This document shows positions 33,537 to 43,257 of a stretch of DNA of 64,000 nucleotides, one piece after another. Under the pieces are notes generated by a model, which searched no databases, was not told the origin of the DNA, and worked only from the letters and a program-made list of their open reading frames with translations. Both the position numbers and the translations under genes were made by a program. Within the stretch, counting starts at the first letter, position 1. Every line of letters begins with the position of its first letter. This stretch comes from Armatimonadota bacterium. GTDB lineage: Bacteria > Armatimonadota > Zipacnadia > Zipacnadales > JABUFB01. The stretch covers positions 1 to 64,000 of the forward strand of contig JABUFB010000001.1 of NCBI GenBank assembly GCA_013314775.1, written 5' to 3'.

Positions 33537-35237
33537 ATGGCCGACGCGAAGCGCATACTCATCATTGGCGGAGTTGCTGCGGGGCCCAAAGCCGCGGCGC
33601 GGGCGCGACGCCTGGACCCCGACGCCGAGATCACCATCATCGAGAAGGATGAGATCATGTCCTATGCCGGTTGTGGCCTGCCCTACTACATTTCGGGCAT
33701 GGTTGACAACCGCAACGACCTCATGGCAACCCCCATCGGCGTTCTGCGCGACCCGGCCTTCTTCGCAGACGTCAAGGGCATCACTGTCCTGAACCGCACC
33801 GAGGCCCTGTCCATCGACCGCGCCGCGCACGAGGTCGAGGTCAAAGACCTGAAGACCGGTGAGATTCGCAGGATCGGGTACGACAAGCTGATCCTGGCTA
33901 CGGGCGCCGAACCGCTCGAGCCGGCGATTCCCGGCAAGGACCTCGACAACGTCCTGCACCTCAAGCGCATTGAGGATGCGGATCGATTTCGCGAGCATAT
34001 GAGGGCAAGAGCCTGCCCTTACGTGGTCATCATCGGCGGCGGGCTTATCGGCATGGAGATGACCGAGGCGGTCACCGAGTGTGGGAGCGCGGTGACCATC
34101 GTCGAGATGCTCCCCCAATTGCTGCCGATGCTCGACTATGACATGGCTGCGCTGGTGGAAAAACACTTGCGCAGCCGGGGCGTTACCGTCCGAACCAGCA
34201 CCCGGGTGGCTCGGATTGAGGACAACGGCGACGGCAAGGTGAAGAGTGTAATTACCGGGGATGGACAAGAGATCCCCGCTCAACTGGTCCTGTTGAGCAT
34301 CGGCATCCGCCCCAATGTGGGTCTGGCGCGGGATGCCGGTCTGACTATCGGCCCGTCGGGCGGGATCCTCGTCGACGAGTTCATGCGCACATCCGACCCG
34401 GACATTTTCGCTGCCGGCGACTGCACGGAGAAGCGCTGCTTCGTGCGCGGCACCGGCTGCATTCTACCCCTTGGCTCGGTGGCGAACAAGGAAGGGCGCG
34501 TCGCCGCCAGCAACGCCCTGGGCATCGCCGACCGGTTCCACGGCGTTGCGGGAACAACTGCCCTGAAAATCTTCGACCTCAATGTGGGCCGCGCCGGGCT
34601 GACCTTCGCCCAGGCGAAGCAAATGGGCTTCAACGTATTCACCGCCACTGTCACCGCCCCAGACAAACCCCACTATTACCCGGACGCCAAACCCGTCGTG
34701 CTGAAACTCATTGCGGAACACGGCACCCACAAGGTCCTGGGCATACAGGGAGTTGGGCTCGGCGAGGTCATCAAGCGCATCGACGTCGCGGTCACTGCAA
34801 TGACCGGCAACATGACCGTCGATGAGATTGCGAACCTCGACCTCGCCTACGCTCCGCCGTACTCCGAGGCGATGGACGTTCTCATCCACGGCGCCAATGC
34901 GCTGCGCAACAAGCTCGACGGTCTCTACAGGGGCATCAACTGCACCGATCTCAAGGCGATCCTGGAATCCCGGGAGGAGGACGTCTTCCTGCTGGACGTG
35001 CGAACCCCCGACGAGCATGACGCAGCCTACATCCCGGGGTCGACGCTGCTTCCGCTTGGCAAGCTGCGCGCCCGCTATGAGGAGGTCCCGCGGGATCGCC
35101 GGGTCGTGGCCTATTGCAAGACCAGTCTGCGGGCCTACGAGGCGGCGCGGTTCCTCGCCGGAAAGGGTTACGATAACATCGAAGTGCTGGACGGCGGCAT
35201 GCTGGCGTGGCCCTTTGAGGTCGTGACGGGCTCCTGA
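33537..35237 (+). CDS. CoA-disulfide reductase-like flavoprotein fused to rhodanese
   Basis: A 566-residue fusion. Residues 1-450 are a pyridine nucleotide-disulfide oxidoreductase: FAD motif ILIIGGVAAGPKAAARARR, single active cysteine in SYAGCGLPYYISG (Cys46), NAD(P) motif VVIIGGGLIGMEMTEAV, and IFAAGDCTEKR. The rest is a rhodanese domain (DLKAILESREEDVFLLDVRTPDEH) with catalytic Cys in VVAYCKTSLRA. This is the CoADR-RHD architecture, which reduces CoA disulfide or persulfide and polysulfide with NAD(P)H. The persulfide can pass between domains. It has its own promoter and AGGAGG site; it is monocistronic by spacing. Confidence 0.9.
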   Translation: MADAKRILIIGGVAAGPKAAARARRLDPDAEITIIEKDEIMSYAGCGLPYYISGMVDNRNDLMATPIGVLRDPAFFADVKGITVLNRTEALSIDRAAHEVEVKDLKTGEIRRIGYDKLILATGAEPLEPAIPGKDLDNVLHLKRIEDADRFREHMRARACPYVVIIGGGLIGMEMTEAVTECGSAVTIVEMLPQLLPMLDYDMAALVEKHLRSRGVTVRTSTRVARIEDNGDGKVKSVITGDGQEIPAQLVLLSIGIRPNVGLARDAGLTIGPSGGILVDEFMRTSDPDIFAAGDCTEKRCFVRGTGCILPLGSVANKEGRVAASNALGIADRFHGVAGTTALKIFDLNVGRAGLTFAQAKQMGFNVFTATVTAPDKPHYYPDAKPVVLKLIAEHGTHKVLGIQGVGLGEVIKRIDVAVTAMTGNMTVDEIANLDLAYAPPYSEAMDVLIHGANALRNKLDGLYRGINCTDLKAILESREEDVFLLDVRTPDEHDAAYIPGSTLLPLGKLRARYEEVPRDRRVVAYCKTSLRAYEAARFLAGKGYDNIEVLDGGMLAWPFEVVTGS

Positions 35238-35386
35238 TCCGAAGGCCGCGGGGCTCGCCTGGATGGCCTGAATGAACTCGCGCCTGAACATTCCCGTCCG
35301 ACGCACGTCTATGCCCGAGACAGTGCGTTTGTGTGTGCGGGTTCCTGCACCGCGCGGGGCCCAGTGAGATTTCCGGGAGGTTCGCC

Positions 35387-36157
35387 ATGAAACGCGTGGC
35401 ACCCGCCGTCACCGTGGTTGTTCTGCTAGCACTTGCAGCGTCGGCATTTGCCCAGGGGAACCGGCAGGGCCACGGCAATCGGCCTGATTTCGACCCAAGC
35501 AAGAGCTTTGCTGGAACAATCGTCAAGGTCTTCAAAGACTCCAATGGTGCCCTGAAAACTATCATCGTAGAAGGTTTTCAGGGACGTCCCTTCAGACAGG
35601 GAGACCAGAATCAGACTCCGCCGGCGCGCATCACCGCCACCATCAAGGTAACCAGCAAGACCCAGTATACCAAAGGCAGGGAGCCGGCCTCGGCTTCCAT
35701 CGTGAAGGTCGGCGAGCCCGTTTTCATCCTGCTCACGGCGCCGCTATCCAACAAGACCGGGACCGCCTCCCGCATCGGCGTCATGCCCAAGTTCGAGCCC
35801 GGCAAGATGGTCTTCGGGACGGTGACGAAGGTCACTCGGAGCGCCAAGGGCAGCCTTCAGTCATTCGAGGTCAAGGTGACGCCGCCACCCATGGGGCCCC
35901 GGGGAGGAAGCTCCCAGAAGCCCCCGGCCCCGTTCACGGCGAAGATCACTGTGAACAGCGCTACCAAGTACTACGATAGCGACCGCAAGCCGACAAACTC
36001 CGCGGGAATCAAGGCCGGTGTGCTTGTTGCAGTGGCGCTTACCGCGCCATTGAAGGACAAGGCAGGGACTGCCGCGACTGTTGGCATCGCGCCGAAAGGT
36101 CGCGGTCCGGGCATGCCGGGAGGACGTGGCGGGGGCCCTCGTGGCGGCGGTCGCTGA
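35387..36157 (+). CDS. Secreted two-repeat beta protein (DUF5666-like)
   Basis: A 256-residue exported protein: signal peptide (TVVVLLALAASAFA), then two similar halves. Half one begins FAGTIVKVFKDSNGALKTIIVEG and contains ARITATIKVTSKTQYTK; half two begins VFGTVTKVTRSAKGSLQSFEVKV and contains APFTAKITVNSATKYYD. Each half ends in a KTGTASRIGV or KAGTAATVGI element. This internal duplication resembles DUF5666/OB-fold repeats. A Gly/Arg/Pro-rich tail (PGGRGGGPRGGG) follows. ATG 35387 has GGGAGG upstream; the frame from 35333 lacks a signal. A terminator follows at 36187. Function unknown. Confidence 0.78.
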   Translation: MKRVAPAVTVVVLLALAASAFAQGNRQGHGNRPDFDPSKSFAGTIVKVFKDSNGALKTIIVEGFQGRPFRQGDQNQTPPARITATIKVTSKTQYTKGREPASASIVKVGEPVFILLTAPLSNKTGTASRIGVMPKFEPGKMVFGTVTKVTRSAKGSLQSFEVKVTPPPMGPRGGSSQKPPAPFTAKITVNSATKYYDSDRKPTNSAGIKAGVLVAVALTAPLKDKAGTAATVGIAPKGRGPGMPGGRGGGPRGGGR

Positions 36158-36186
36158 TCAGTAATTCCGCAGATGACGCAGTTGAG

Positions 36187-36220
36187 AGCCGCGGGTCCAT
36201 GCGTGGAGCCGCGGCTTTTT
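36187..36220 (+). terminator. Rho-independent terminator
   Basis: AGCCGCGG (36187-36194) and CCGCGGCT (36209-36216), with an inner TCCA/TGGA stem, are followed by TTTTC. It ends the transcript of the secreted repeat protein. Confidence 0.85.
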
Positions 36221-36309
36221 CTGTATGGCCACTGGTGAAAAGCGTGCAAGGAAGATAAACTTTTGGAAGCGAACTTCTACTCGATTGCCGGCTGAATCAG
36301 ACCGGGTGA

Positions 36310-38370
<2,061 letters not shown>

Positions 38371-38395
38371 ACCGCGCGGCCGCAGAAACGCAAAT

Positions 38396-38428
38396 GCCGC
38401 CACGGATAAGGCATTCCGGGCGGCAAAA
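38396..38428. terminator. Bulged GC hairpin between convergent genes
   Basis: GCCGCC (38396-38401) pairs with GGCGGC (38419-38424), and CGGA (38403-38406) with TCCG (38415-38418), one A bulged. AAAA follows on plus; on minus ATTTG follows. It can serve both ligA and the small minus-strand gene. Confidence 0.65.
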
Positions 38429-38455
38429 TCGGATATCGGTGAATTCGCGTGGCGC

Positions 38456-38701
38456 TCAGGTCAGGTACTGGATGACTGCCACGGTGATGGTCTCGGCAAT
38501 GCCGATTATTCCACAGACAGTCCCGACCGCCAGAACAGCAGCTGTCAGAGTAATGTCAGGGCGAATCTCGTGTTTCGTGTCGCAACATTTCTCGAGCACG
38601 CGAATTATCATGCTTCGGCTCTCACTTCTCGACCCGCAGCCCAAGCGTTTCGCTCGCAGGGGGGTGCGCTTGGTGTTTCCTCCCTCATCCGCGTCAGCCA
38701 T
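38456..38701 (-). CDS. Small membrane protein, leaderless, unknown
   Basis: An 81-residue predicted protein. The first about 45 residues are polar and basic; the C-terminal part (ITLTAAVLAVGTVCGIIGIAETITVAVIQYL) is one long hydrophobic segment, enough for one or two membrane passes. There is no recognised family. A sigma70-type promoter (TTGTAC, 16 bases, TATACT) ends four bases before ATG 38701, so the message would begin at the start codon. No ribosome-binding site is present. A GC hairpin (38396-38424) follows the stop. Without the promoter it would be a weak candidate; with it I think it is real but unproven. Confidence 0.5.
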   Translation of the reverse strand: MADADEGGNTKRTPLRAKRLGCGSRSESRSMIIRVLEKCCDTKHEIRPDITLTAAVLAVGTVCGIIGIAETITVAVIQYLT

Positions 38702-38705
38702 GGTA

Positions 38706-38733
38706 AGTATAAGGATAGGTCCGACCTGTACAA
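38706..38733 (-). promoter_or_regulatory. Leaderless promoter for the small minus-strand gene
   Basis: On the minus strand TTGTAC (38733-38728), 16 bases, TATACT (38711-38706), then TACC and ATG at 38701. The predicted start of transcription coincides with the start codon. Confidence 0.6.
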
Positions 38734-38856
38734 TGGTATTGCGTGAAATATGAGCGTAATCTGAGCGCCTGTCCGCCGAAACTTGCGCTGAGAGAGCCAG
38801 GGGGGATTCAGCAGGCTATCGTTCCCTCTTATGGCAGCTGGACGTCTTCTCTTGAC

Positions 38857-38884
38857 TTGACTATGCAGCGGGAAACGATAGAAT
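38857..38884 (+). promoter_or_regulatory. Promoter for the AbrB-like gene and possibly the efflux operon
   Basis: TTGACT (38857-38862), 16 bases, TAGAAT (38879-38884). A second TTGACT overlaps at 38852-38857. Transcription would begin near 38891, about 57 bases before ATG 38948. Confidence 0.65.
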
Positions 38885-38947
38885 CGGCGGGTGAATCATA
38901 TAAATCATCCTTCCATGATGATCCGTAATTTCCGGAGGCATCTGCTC

Positions 38948-39226
38948 ATGCACATCCCAGGCATCGAGAAAGCCTTCCACGGCGCCGCCACGGTGGGGGA
39001 GCGCGGGCAGGTGGTGATACCGGCAAGTGCTCGCGAAGAGCTGCGGATTTCCGCGGGCGATAAGCTGCTGGTTTTCGTGCACCCATCCGGGTCCGGTGTG
39101 TTCTTCGTCAAACTTGCGGATCTTCAGCGGTTCGCCCAGGACCTGGCGCCGTTCGTGGAGTCGCTTGCGGCCACGACTGTCGCGACGGAGGACGATGTTT
39201 CGTCACCTCGGCAGGCAAGCGAATAA
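38948..39226 (+). CDS. AbrB/SpoVT-type DNA-binding regulator
   Basis: A 92-residue protein with a swapped-hairpin AbrB domain: ATVGERGQVVIPASAREELRISAGDKLLVFVHPSGSGVFFV (about residues 14-54). A C-terminal extension (LADLQRFAQDLAPFVESLAATTV) is helical and could give dimerisation. AbrB-like proteins bind DNA as regulators or are antitoxins; no toxin gene follows here. ATG 38948 is fixed by GGAGG (38934-38938). It is 35 bases upstream of the TolC-like gene and oriented with it, so it may control the efflux operon (inference from position). Confidence 0.85.
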   Translation: MHIPGIEKAFHGAATVGERGQVVIPASAREELRISAGDKLLVFVHPSGSGVFFVKLADLQRFAQDLAPFVESLAATTVATEDDVSSPRQASE

Positions 39227-39261
39227 GGGTACATTCGAAGGAAAGGCTGAGGAGGCACACT

Positions 39262-41265
39262 GTGCTTCGGGCATCTTCTGTCGTAAAACTCCGCGCAGCA
39301 TTGCTCTGTGCACTTCTTGCCCTGGCGCTTCCGCCGGCGGCGAATGCGGCCGGATTGAGCCGCGCGAGCCGCGGTCAGGCAGAAGCCAAGCCAACAGAGC
39401 CCGCGGGCGCGCCGTCCCAGGTCCGTTCCACGGGCGCCTTGATCAAAGCTGATGAGAGAGTGCGCATCATCGCACCGGGCACCACGGTCCCCGCCATGCT
39501 GTCGGGCCTGCCGAGGCCGGCTCTCGGACCGGTCGTTGTTTCCCCGACGGAGACGGTTCAGCCCCAGCCCGCCCAGCCCCCCCGACCGGCTGCAAGCATT
39601 AGCGCGGCGCCCGGCCCGGTAATGGCCCCCGGACAGCGCTTCGTCATCGGCGCGCCAAGGGGCGCAACGACTTCAACCGAAACCGCAACCGCCAGCACTG
39701 CCAGTGGCATCACCACGGTCGGTACCGTGGAGCCCGCCCCGGACATGAAGGCGCGCGTGGCCGCGAGGGCGCTGTACGCCGCGTCCGAGCAGACCGTGCC
39801 GGCCCAGGCACCCGTTGCCGCACCCCAACCCCAGCCTGGCGCTCCCCGCACTCGCATCGAGCCCTCTACCCAGTCGCCCGCGGAACCCGTACAAGCTCCG
39901 GTCCAGCCTGCCGCGCCCACGGGCGTCCAGTCGCTGCCGCCAACCGTGACCGATCTCCTGAAGCCCGCTCCAATGCAGCCCAATGATGCGAAACCGGGTC
40001 AGGCGACGGCGGCGGGAGCCGCCCAGCGTTTCACCCCGTCGTCGGCAGCCTCTGTCGCCGCCGCGAACAGCATTGACCTGCAGATCACCGCCGCGAACAT
40101 CGCGGATGCCGAGGCCCAGGTACGCCAGACCTTCGGCCTGGACGACTTCCGGGTCACCGCATCCGCGACCATCGGCAGGCGTGGGCCCATCGCGACGGCA
40201 ACTTTCCCCGCCGGCGAGGGCGGCAAGGACACCACGATCAAGCTGGGAGACCCCGACATCCGCACGGGCAGCATCGAACTCGTGAAACCCCTGTACACCA
40301 ACGGGCGCATCGAGCGGACCCAACAGGTAGCGCTCAAGGCCCTGGAAACCCGCAAGCTGTCCAAGGCCGTGATCGAGCGGGCGCTGGACCTGTCTGCGCG
40401 GCAGGTCGTGTACGAGATACTGCGGCTGGAACAACTGGCCACTGTTGCTCAGGAGCGTGCCAATGCGGTGGCGGCCCACGTAGACCTGAGCAAGAAGCTG
40501 ATGGCCGGCGGCGTGGTGCCGAAGTTCGAGGTGGTCCAGGCGGAAACCGAACTTGCCCGGGCGCGGGGCGAGGTGATCTCGGCGCGCACCAGCGTTGAGC
40601 AAGCCAAGTCCAGCTTGCGCCGGGTCCTGACGCTTCCCCAGGACACGCCGGTGGGAGTTGACATTGGCGAGCCCCCCCGCACGCCGCCGGGCGCGATCAC
40701 CGATCTGATCCAGCAGGCGTGGGAAAACAGGCCGGAGATCCGCGCCAGTGAGGCCGCCGTGGCTCTGGCGGAGGCGAGTCTGCGGCTGGCCTTCGCGTCG
40801 CGTAACGTGTCGGTCAATCTCGTGGGGGGGCTGACGGCGACCCAGGCCAGTTTCGGCTCCGAACCATTCGGCTGGCAAATCGCGATCAGCGCCGAGAAGC
40901 CGATCCTCGACGCCAAGCAGGAAAAGACCCAGGTTGAGCAGGCCAAGGCGCAACTCGATGCCGCAAGGCTGGAACTGGAGAAGCAGAAGCAGGAGGTGGC
41001 GCTGGAGGTCACCCAGTCGCATCTGGCTCTCGATGACGGGCAGCAGCGCCTGGCAGTGGCCCAGCAGGGGGTAATCGAGGCCCAGGAGCGCCTGCGCATA
41101 TCGCAGGTTCGCTACGAGAACGGCCTGGCACTCGGCGTCGAAGTATTGGACGCACAGACGGCGCTCACTGCGGCGCAGGCCGAGGTCGTCAACGCCCAGT
41201 ACGCTCTGTACTCGGCTATCGTAAGGCTCAGGTCGTCCCTGGGCCTGTGGAGTGGAAACGAGTGA
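39262..41265 (+). CDS. TolC-like outer membrane efflux channel with long N-terminal Pro/Ala-rich region
   Basis: A 667-residue outer-membrane factor. Signal peptide (LLCALLALALPPAANA), then about 240 residues rich in Pro, Ala, Thr and Val (many PAPQP-like runs) with no recognisable fold, then two outer-membrane-efflux-protein repeats: LEQLATVAQERANAVAAHVDLSKKLMAGGVVPKFEVVQAETELARARGEV and a later VAQQGVIEAQERLRISQVRYENGLALGVEVLDAQTALTAAQAEVVNAQYALYSA. The channel part has normal length; the extension makes the protein about 200 longer than usual. It starts at GTG 39262 with GAGGAGG. The next gene begins 11 bases after its stop. Confidence 0.88.
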   Translation: MLRASSVVKLRAALLCALLALALPPAANAAGLSRASRGQAEAKPTEPAGAPSQVRSTGALIKADERVRIIAPGTTVPAMLSGLPRPALGPVVVSPTETVQPQPAQPPRPAASISAAPGPVMAPGQRFVIGAPRGATTSTETATASTASGITTVGTVEPAPDMKARVAARALYAASEQTVPAQAPVAAPQPQPGAPRTRIEPSTQSPAEPVQAPVQPAAPTGVQSLPPTVTDLLKPAPMQPNDAKPGQATAAGAAQRFTPSSAASVAAANSIDLQITAANIADAEAQVRQTFGLDDFRVTASATIGRRGPIATATFPAGEGGKDTTIKLGDPDIRTGSIELVKPLYTNGRIERTQQVALKALETRKLSKAVIERALDLSARQVVYEILRLEQLATVAQERANAVAAHVDLSKKLMAGGVVPKFEVVQAETELARARGEVISARTSVEQAKSSLRRVLTLPQDTPVGVDIGEPPRTPPGAITDLIQQAWENRPEIRASEAAVALAEASLRLAFASRNVSVNLVGGLTATQASFGSEPFGWQIAISAEKPILDAKQEKTQVEQAKAQLDAARLELEKQKQEVALEVTQSHLALDDGQQRLAVAQQGVIEAQERLRISQVRYENGLALGVEVLDAQTALTAAQAEVVNAQYALYSAIVRLRSSLGLWSGNE

Positions 41266-41276
41266 GGAGAGCAAAG

Positions 41277-43139
41277 ATGCGGTTCTCATCCTCTGTAGCC
41301 GCACGTCTATTGCCGCGGGGGCAGACTGCTCTCGGGCTGCTGGCAGTCGCTGCGATAGTCACGAGCCTGCTGTTGAGCGGCTGCCCCAAGGGCCGGAAGG
41401 AGCCGCTCGGGGCTGCTCAGGCCCAGCAGGAATCCTCTGCCGAGACCCCTGTTTCGGTGGTCGTGGCCAAGCGAGGCTCCATCACGGAGGAACTTGAACT
41501 GACGGGCAGTTGTGAGGCTTACCAGGAAGTGGACGTGGTGCCCGAGGTCTCCGGTAAGGTCGTCTCGGTTTTCGCGGACGTGGGCGACGCCGTGACGAAG
41601 GGCCAGGTGCTGGCGCGCCTGGATTCCCAGCTCGCCTCAAAGCAGAGGGTGCAGGCCGAAAAGGGCGTGGTGTCAGCCCAGGCCCGGTACACCCAGGCGG
41701 CGAAGAGTTCAGAGCTGACCGACCACGAGACCCAGATCGCCATCCGTCAGGCTGAGCAGGGAGTGGCCGCGGCAGCCGAACAGCTCTCCAAGGCCAAGCA
41801 GGCCTACGAGCTAGCCCGGGAGCGAACAGAAAGCGCCATCGAGCAGGCCAAAGTCGGCCTTGCAAGCGCCCAGGCGCAGCAGCGCGACGTTCTCGCCGGC
41901 GCGCGTAGCCAGGAGATCACCCAGGCCGAGGCCGCCGTGCGTCAGGCCGAATCTGACCTGTCCCTCAAGAAAACCACCTATGAGCGTTACCGTCGCCTCT
42001 ATGAGCAGGGCGCTGTGGCGGAGGCCACGCTGGACCAGTACCGCACCCAGTACGAGGTGGCCCAGCAATCTCTCAGCCAGGCTCGCGAGGCCCTGAGCCT
42101 CGCCCGCGAGGGCGCACGACAGGAGCAGAAGCGCCTCGCGGAGCTCTCGGTGCAGCAGGCACGGGAGCAGCTGAACATGGCGCAATCGGGCAAGCGCGAA
42201 GTGGACATCGCGGCCCGTGACGTTGAGGCCGCGCGGGTCGGCTTGCGACAGGCAGAGGAGAACCTGCGTATGGCCCGGGCGGCCAGGCGGCGATATGACG
42301 TGGCCGTGGCCGACGTCAAGGCTGCGCGGGCGGGAATCGGCCAGGCAGCCGCGGGAGCCGACCTTGCCGCCACTACCGTGGAAAAGCACACCATCCGGGC
42401 ACCCATCTCAGGACGCATCGCCCAGCGCAACATTGATCCGGGTGAAGGCGCATCCCCGGGCATGGCCGCTTTGCGCATTGTGGACAACGATCCGATCCGC
42501 GTGAACTGCGAGGTCAGCGAGCTTGATATCTCCAAGGTGCGTGTGGGCGACGGCGGCGTGGCCACCGTCGATGGATTGCCGGGCCTGGAATTCTTCGGCA
42601 GAGTGGTTGACGTGGCCCCACAGGCGCGCGAAGGCCGGCGCAGCTACATCGCACGGGTGGAGATCGACAATCCGGAAGGGCTGATCCGCGCTGGAATGTT
42701 CGCGCGCGTGGTGCTGGTCGTCTCCGAGAAGCAGGACGTCATCGTGGTGAGCCGTGACTGCCTAGTGGAACGCGGCACGAGGAAGAATGCCTACGTGGTG
42801 GAGAACGGGGTGGTGAAAATCCGTAGGGTAAAGGTGGGGGTCACCAACCGAGACGTGGTGGAGGTGGTGAGTGGTTTGCGGGCGGGTGATCAAGTGGTTT
42901 GCGCGAGCCAGTCCATCCTGGCCGATGGCCAGAAGGTCAAAGCTGTCCGAAAAAGTTCGGGCAAGAGTTCTGCGACCAGCGAAGGCGCCCAAGGTGACGG
43001 TGCAGCAAAGGGCACCAAGCCCCCGCGCGAAGCGGGAAGGAGCAGACCCGGTGCAGACCGGGAGGAGATAATCGGCCCAATGCCCGCGCAGGATGGGAAA
43101 CAGCCGCAGTCCGACGGTTCTGCGCCGCGCGCTCGCTGA
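41277..43139 (+). CDS. RND-type periplasmic adaptor (HlyD/AcrA family), lipoprotein
   Basis: A 620-residue membrane fusion protein bridging an inner-membrane pump and the TolC channel. The N-terminus has a lipobox (LLAVAAIVTSLLLSGC), so it is lipid-anchored. Then the biotinyl-lipoyl half VVPEVSGKVVSVFADVGDAVTKGQVLARLD, a very long coiled coil (about 110-350, Ala/Gln/Glu-rich), the second lipoyl half HTIRAPISGRIAQRNIDPGEGASPGM, and beta-barrel/membrane-proximal domains. The C-terminal about 65 residues are low-complexity. ATG 41277 has GAGGAG at 8 bases, overlapping the tolC-like stop; the alternative GTG 41247 lies in that gene. Confidence 0.92.
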   Translation: MRFSSSVAARLLPRGQTALGLLAVAAIVTSLLLSGCPKGRKEPLGAAQAQQESSAETPVSVVVAKRGSITEELELTGSCEAYQEVDVVPEVSGKVVSVFADVGDAVTKGQVLARLDSQLASKQRVQAEKGVVSAQARYTQAAKSSELTDHETQIAIRQAEQGVAAAAEQLSKAKQAYELARERTESAIEQAKVGLASAQAQQRDVLAGARSQEITQAEAAVRQAESDLSLKKTTYERYRRLYEQGAVAEATLDQYRTQYEVAQQSLSQAREALSLAREGARQEQKRLAELSVQQAREQLNMAQSGKREVDIAARDVEAARVGLRQAEENLRMARAARRRYDVAVADVKAARAGIGQAAAGADLAATTVEKHTIRAPISGRIAQRNIDPGEGASPGMAALRIVDNDPIRVNCEVSELDISKVRVGDGGVATVDGLPGLEFFGRVVDVAPQAREGRRSYIARVEIDNPEGLIRAGMFARVVLVVSEKQDVIVVSRDCLVERGTRKNAYVVENGVVKIRRVKVGVTNRDVVEVVSGLRAGDQVVCASQSILADGQKVKAVRKSSGKSSATSEGAQGDGAAKGTKPPREAGRSRPGADREEIIGPMPAQDGKQPQSDGSAPRAR

Positions 43140-43257
43140 GGGGAACGCGGTGCACGCTGAGTCAGAATCCCACCCGGGAAGCCCCTCTATTTGAGCTCCC
43201 GGGCGCATACTCCCGGCGCAGCCCACAGGCCGCGCGCAATGTGAGAGCACTCGCCCT

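Noticed and set aside
38743-38928. 61-codon plus-strand frame between the small membrane gene and the AbrB-like gene
   Set aside because: Overlaps the promoter of the AbrB-like gene, no ribosome-binding site, random composition.
38948-39226. AbrB-like gene as antitoxin of a toxin-antitoxin pair
   Set aside because: The next gene is a TolC-like channel; no small toxin such as PIN or MazF is adjacent.
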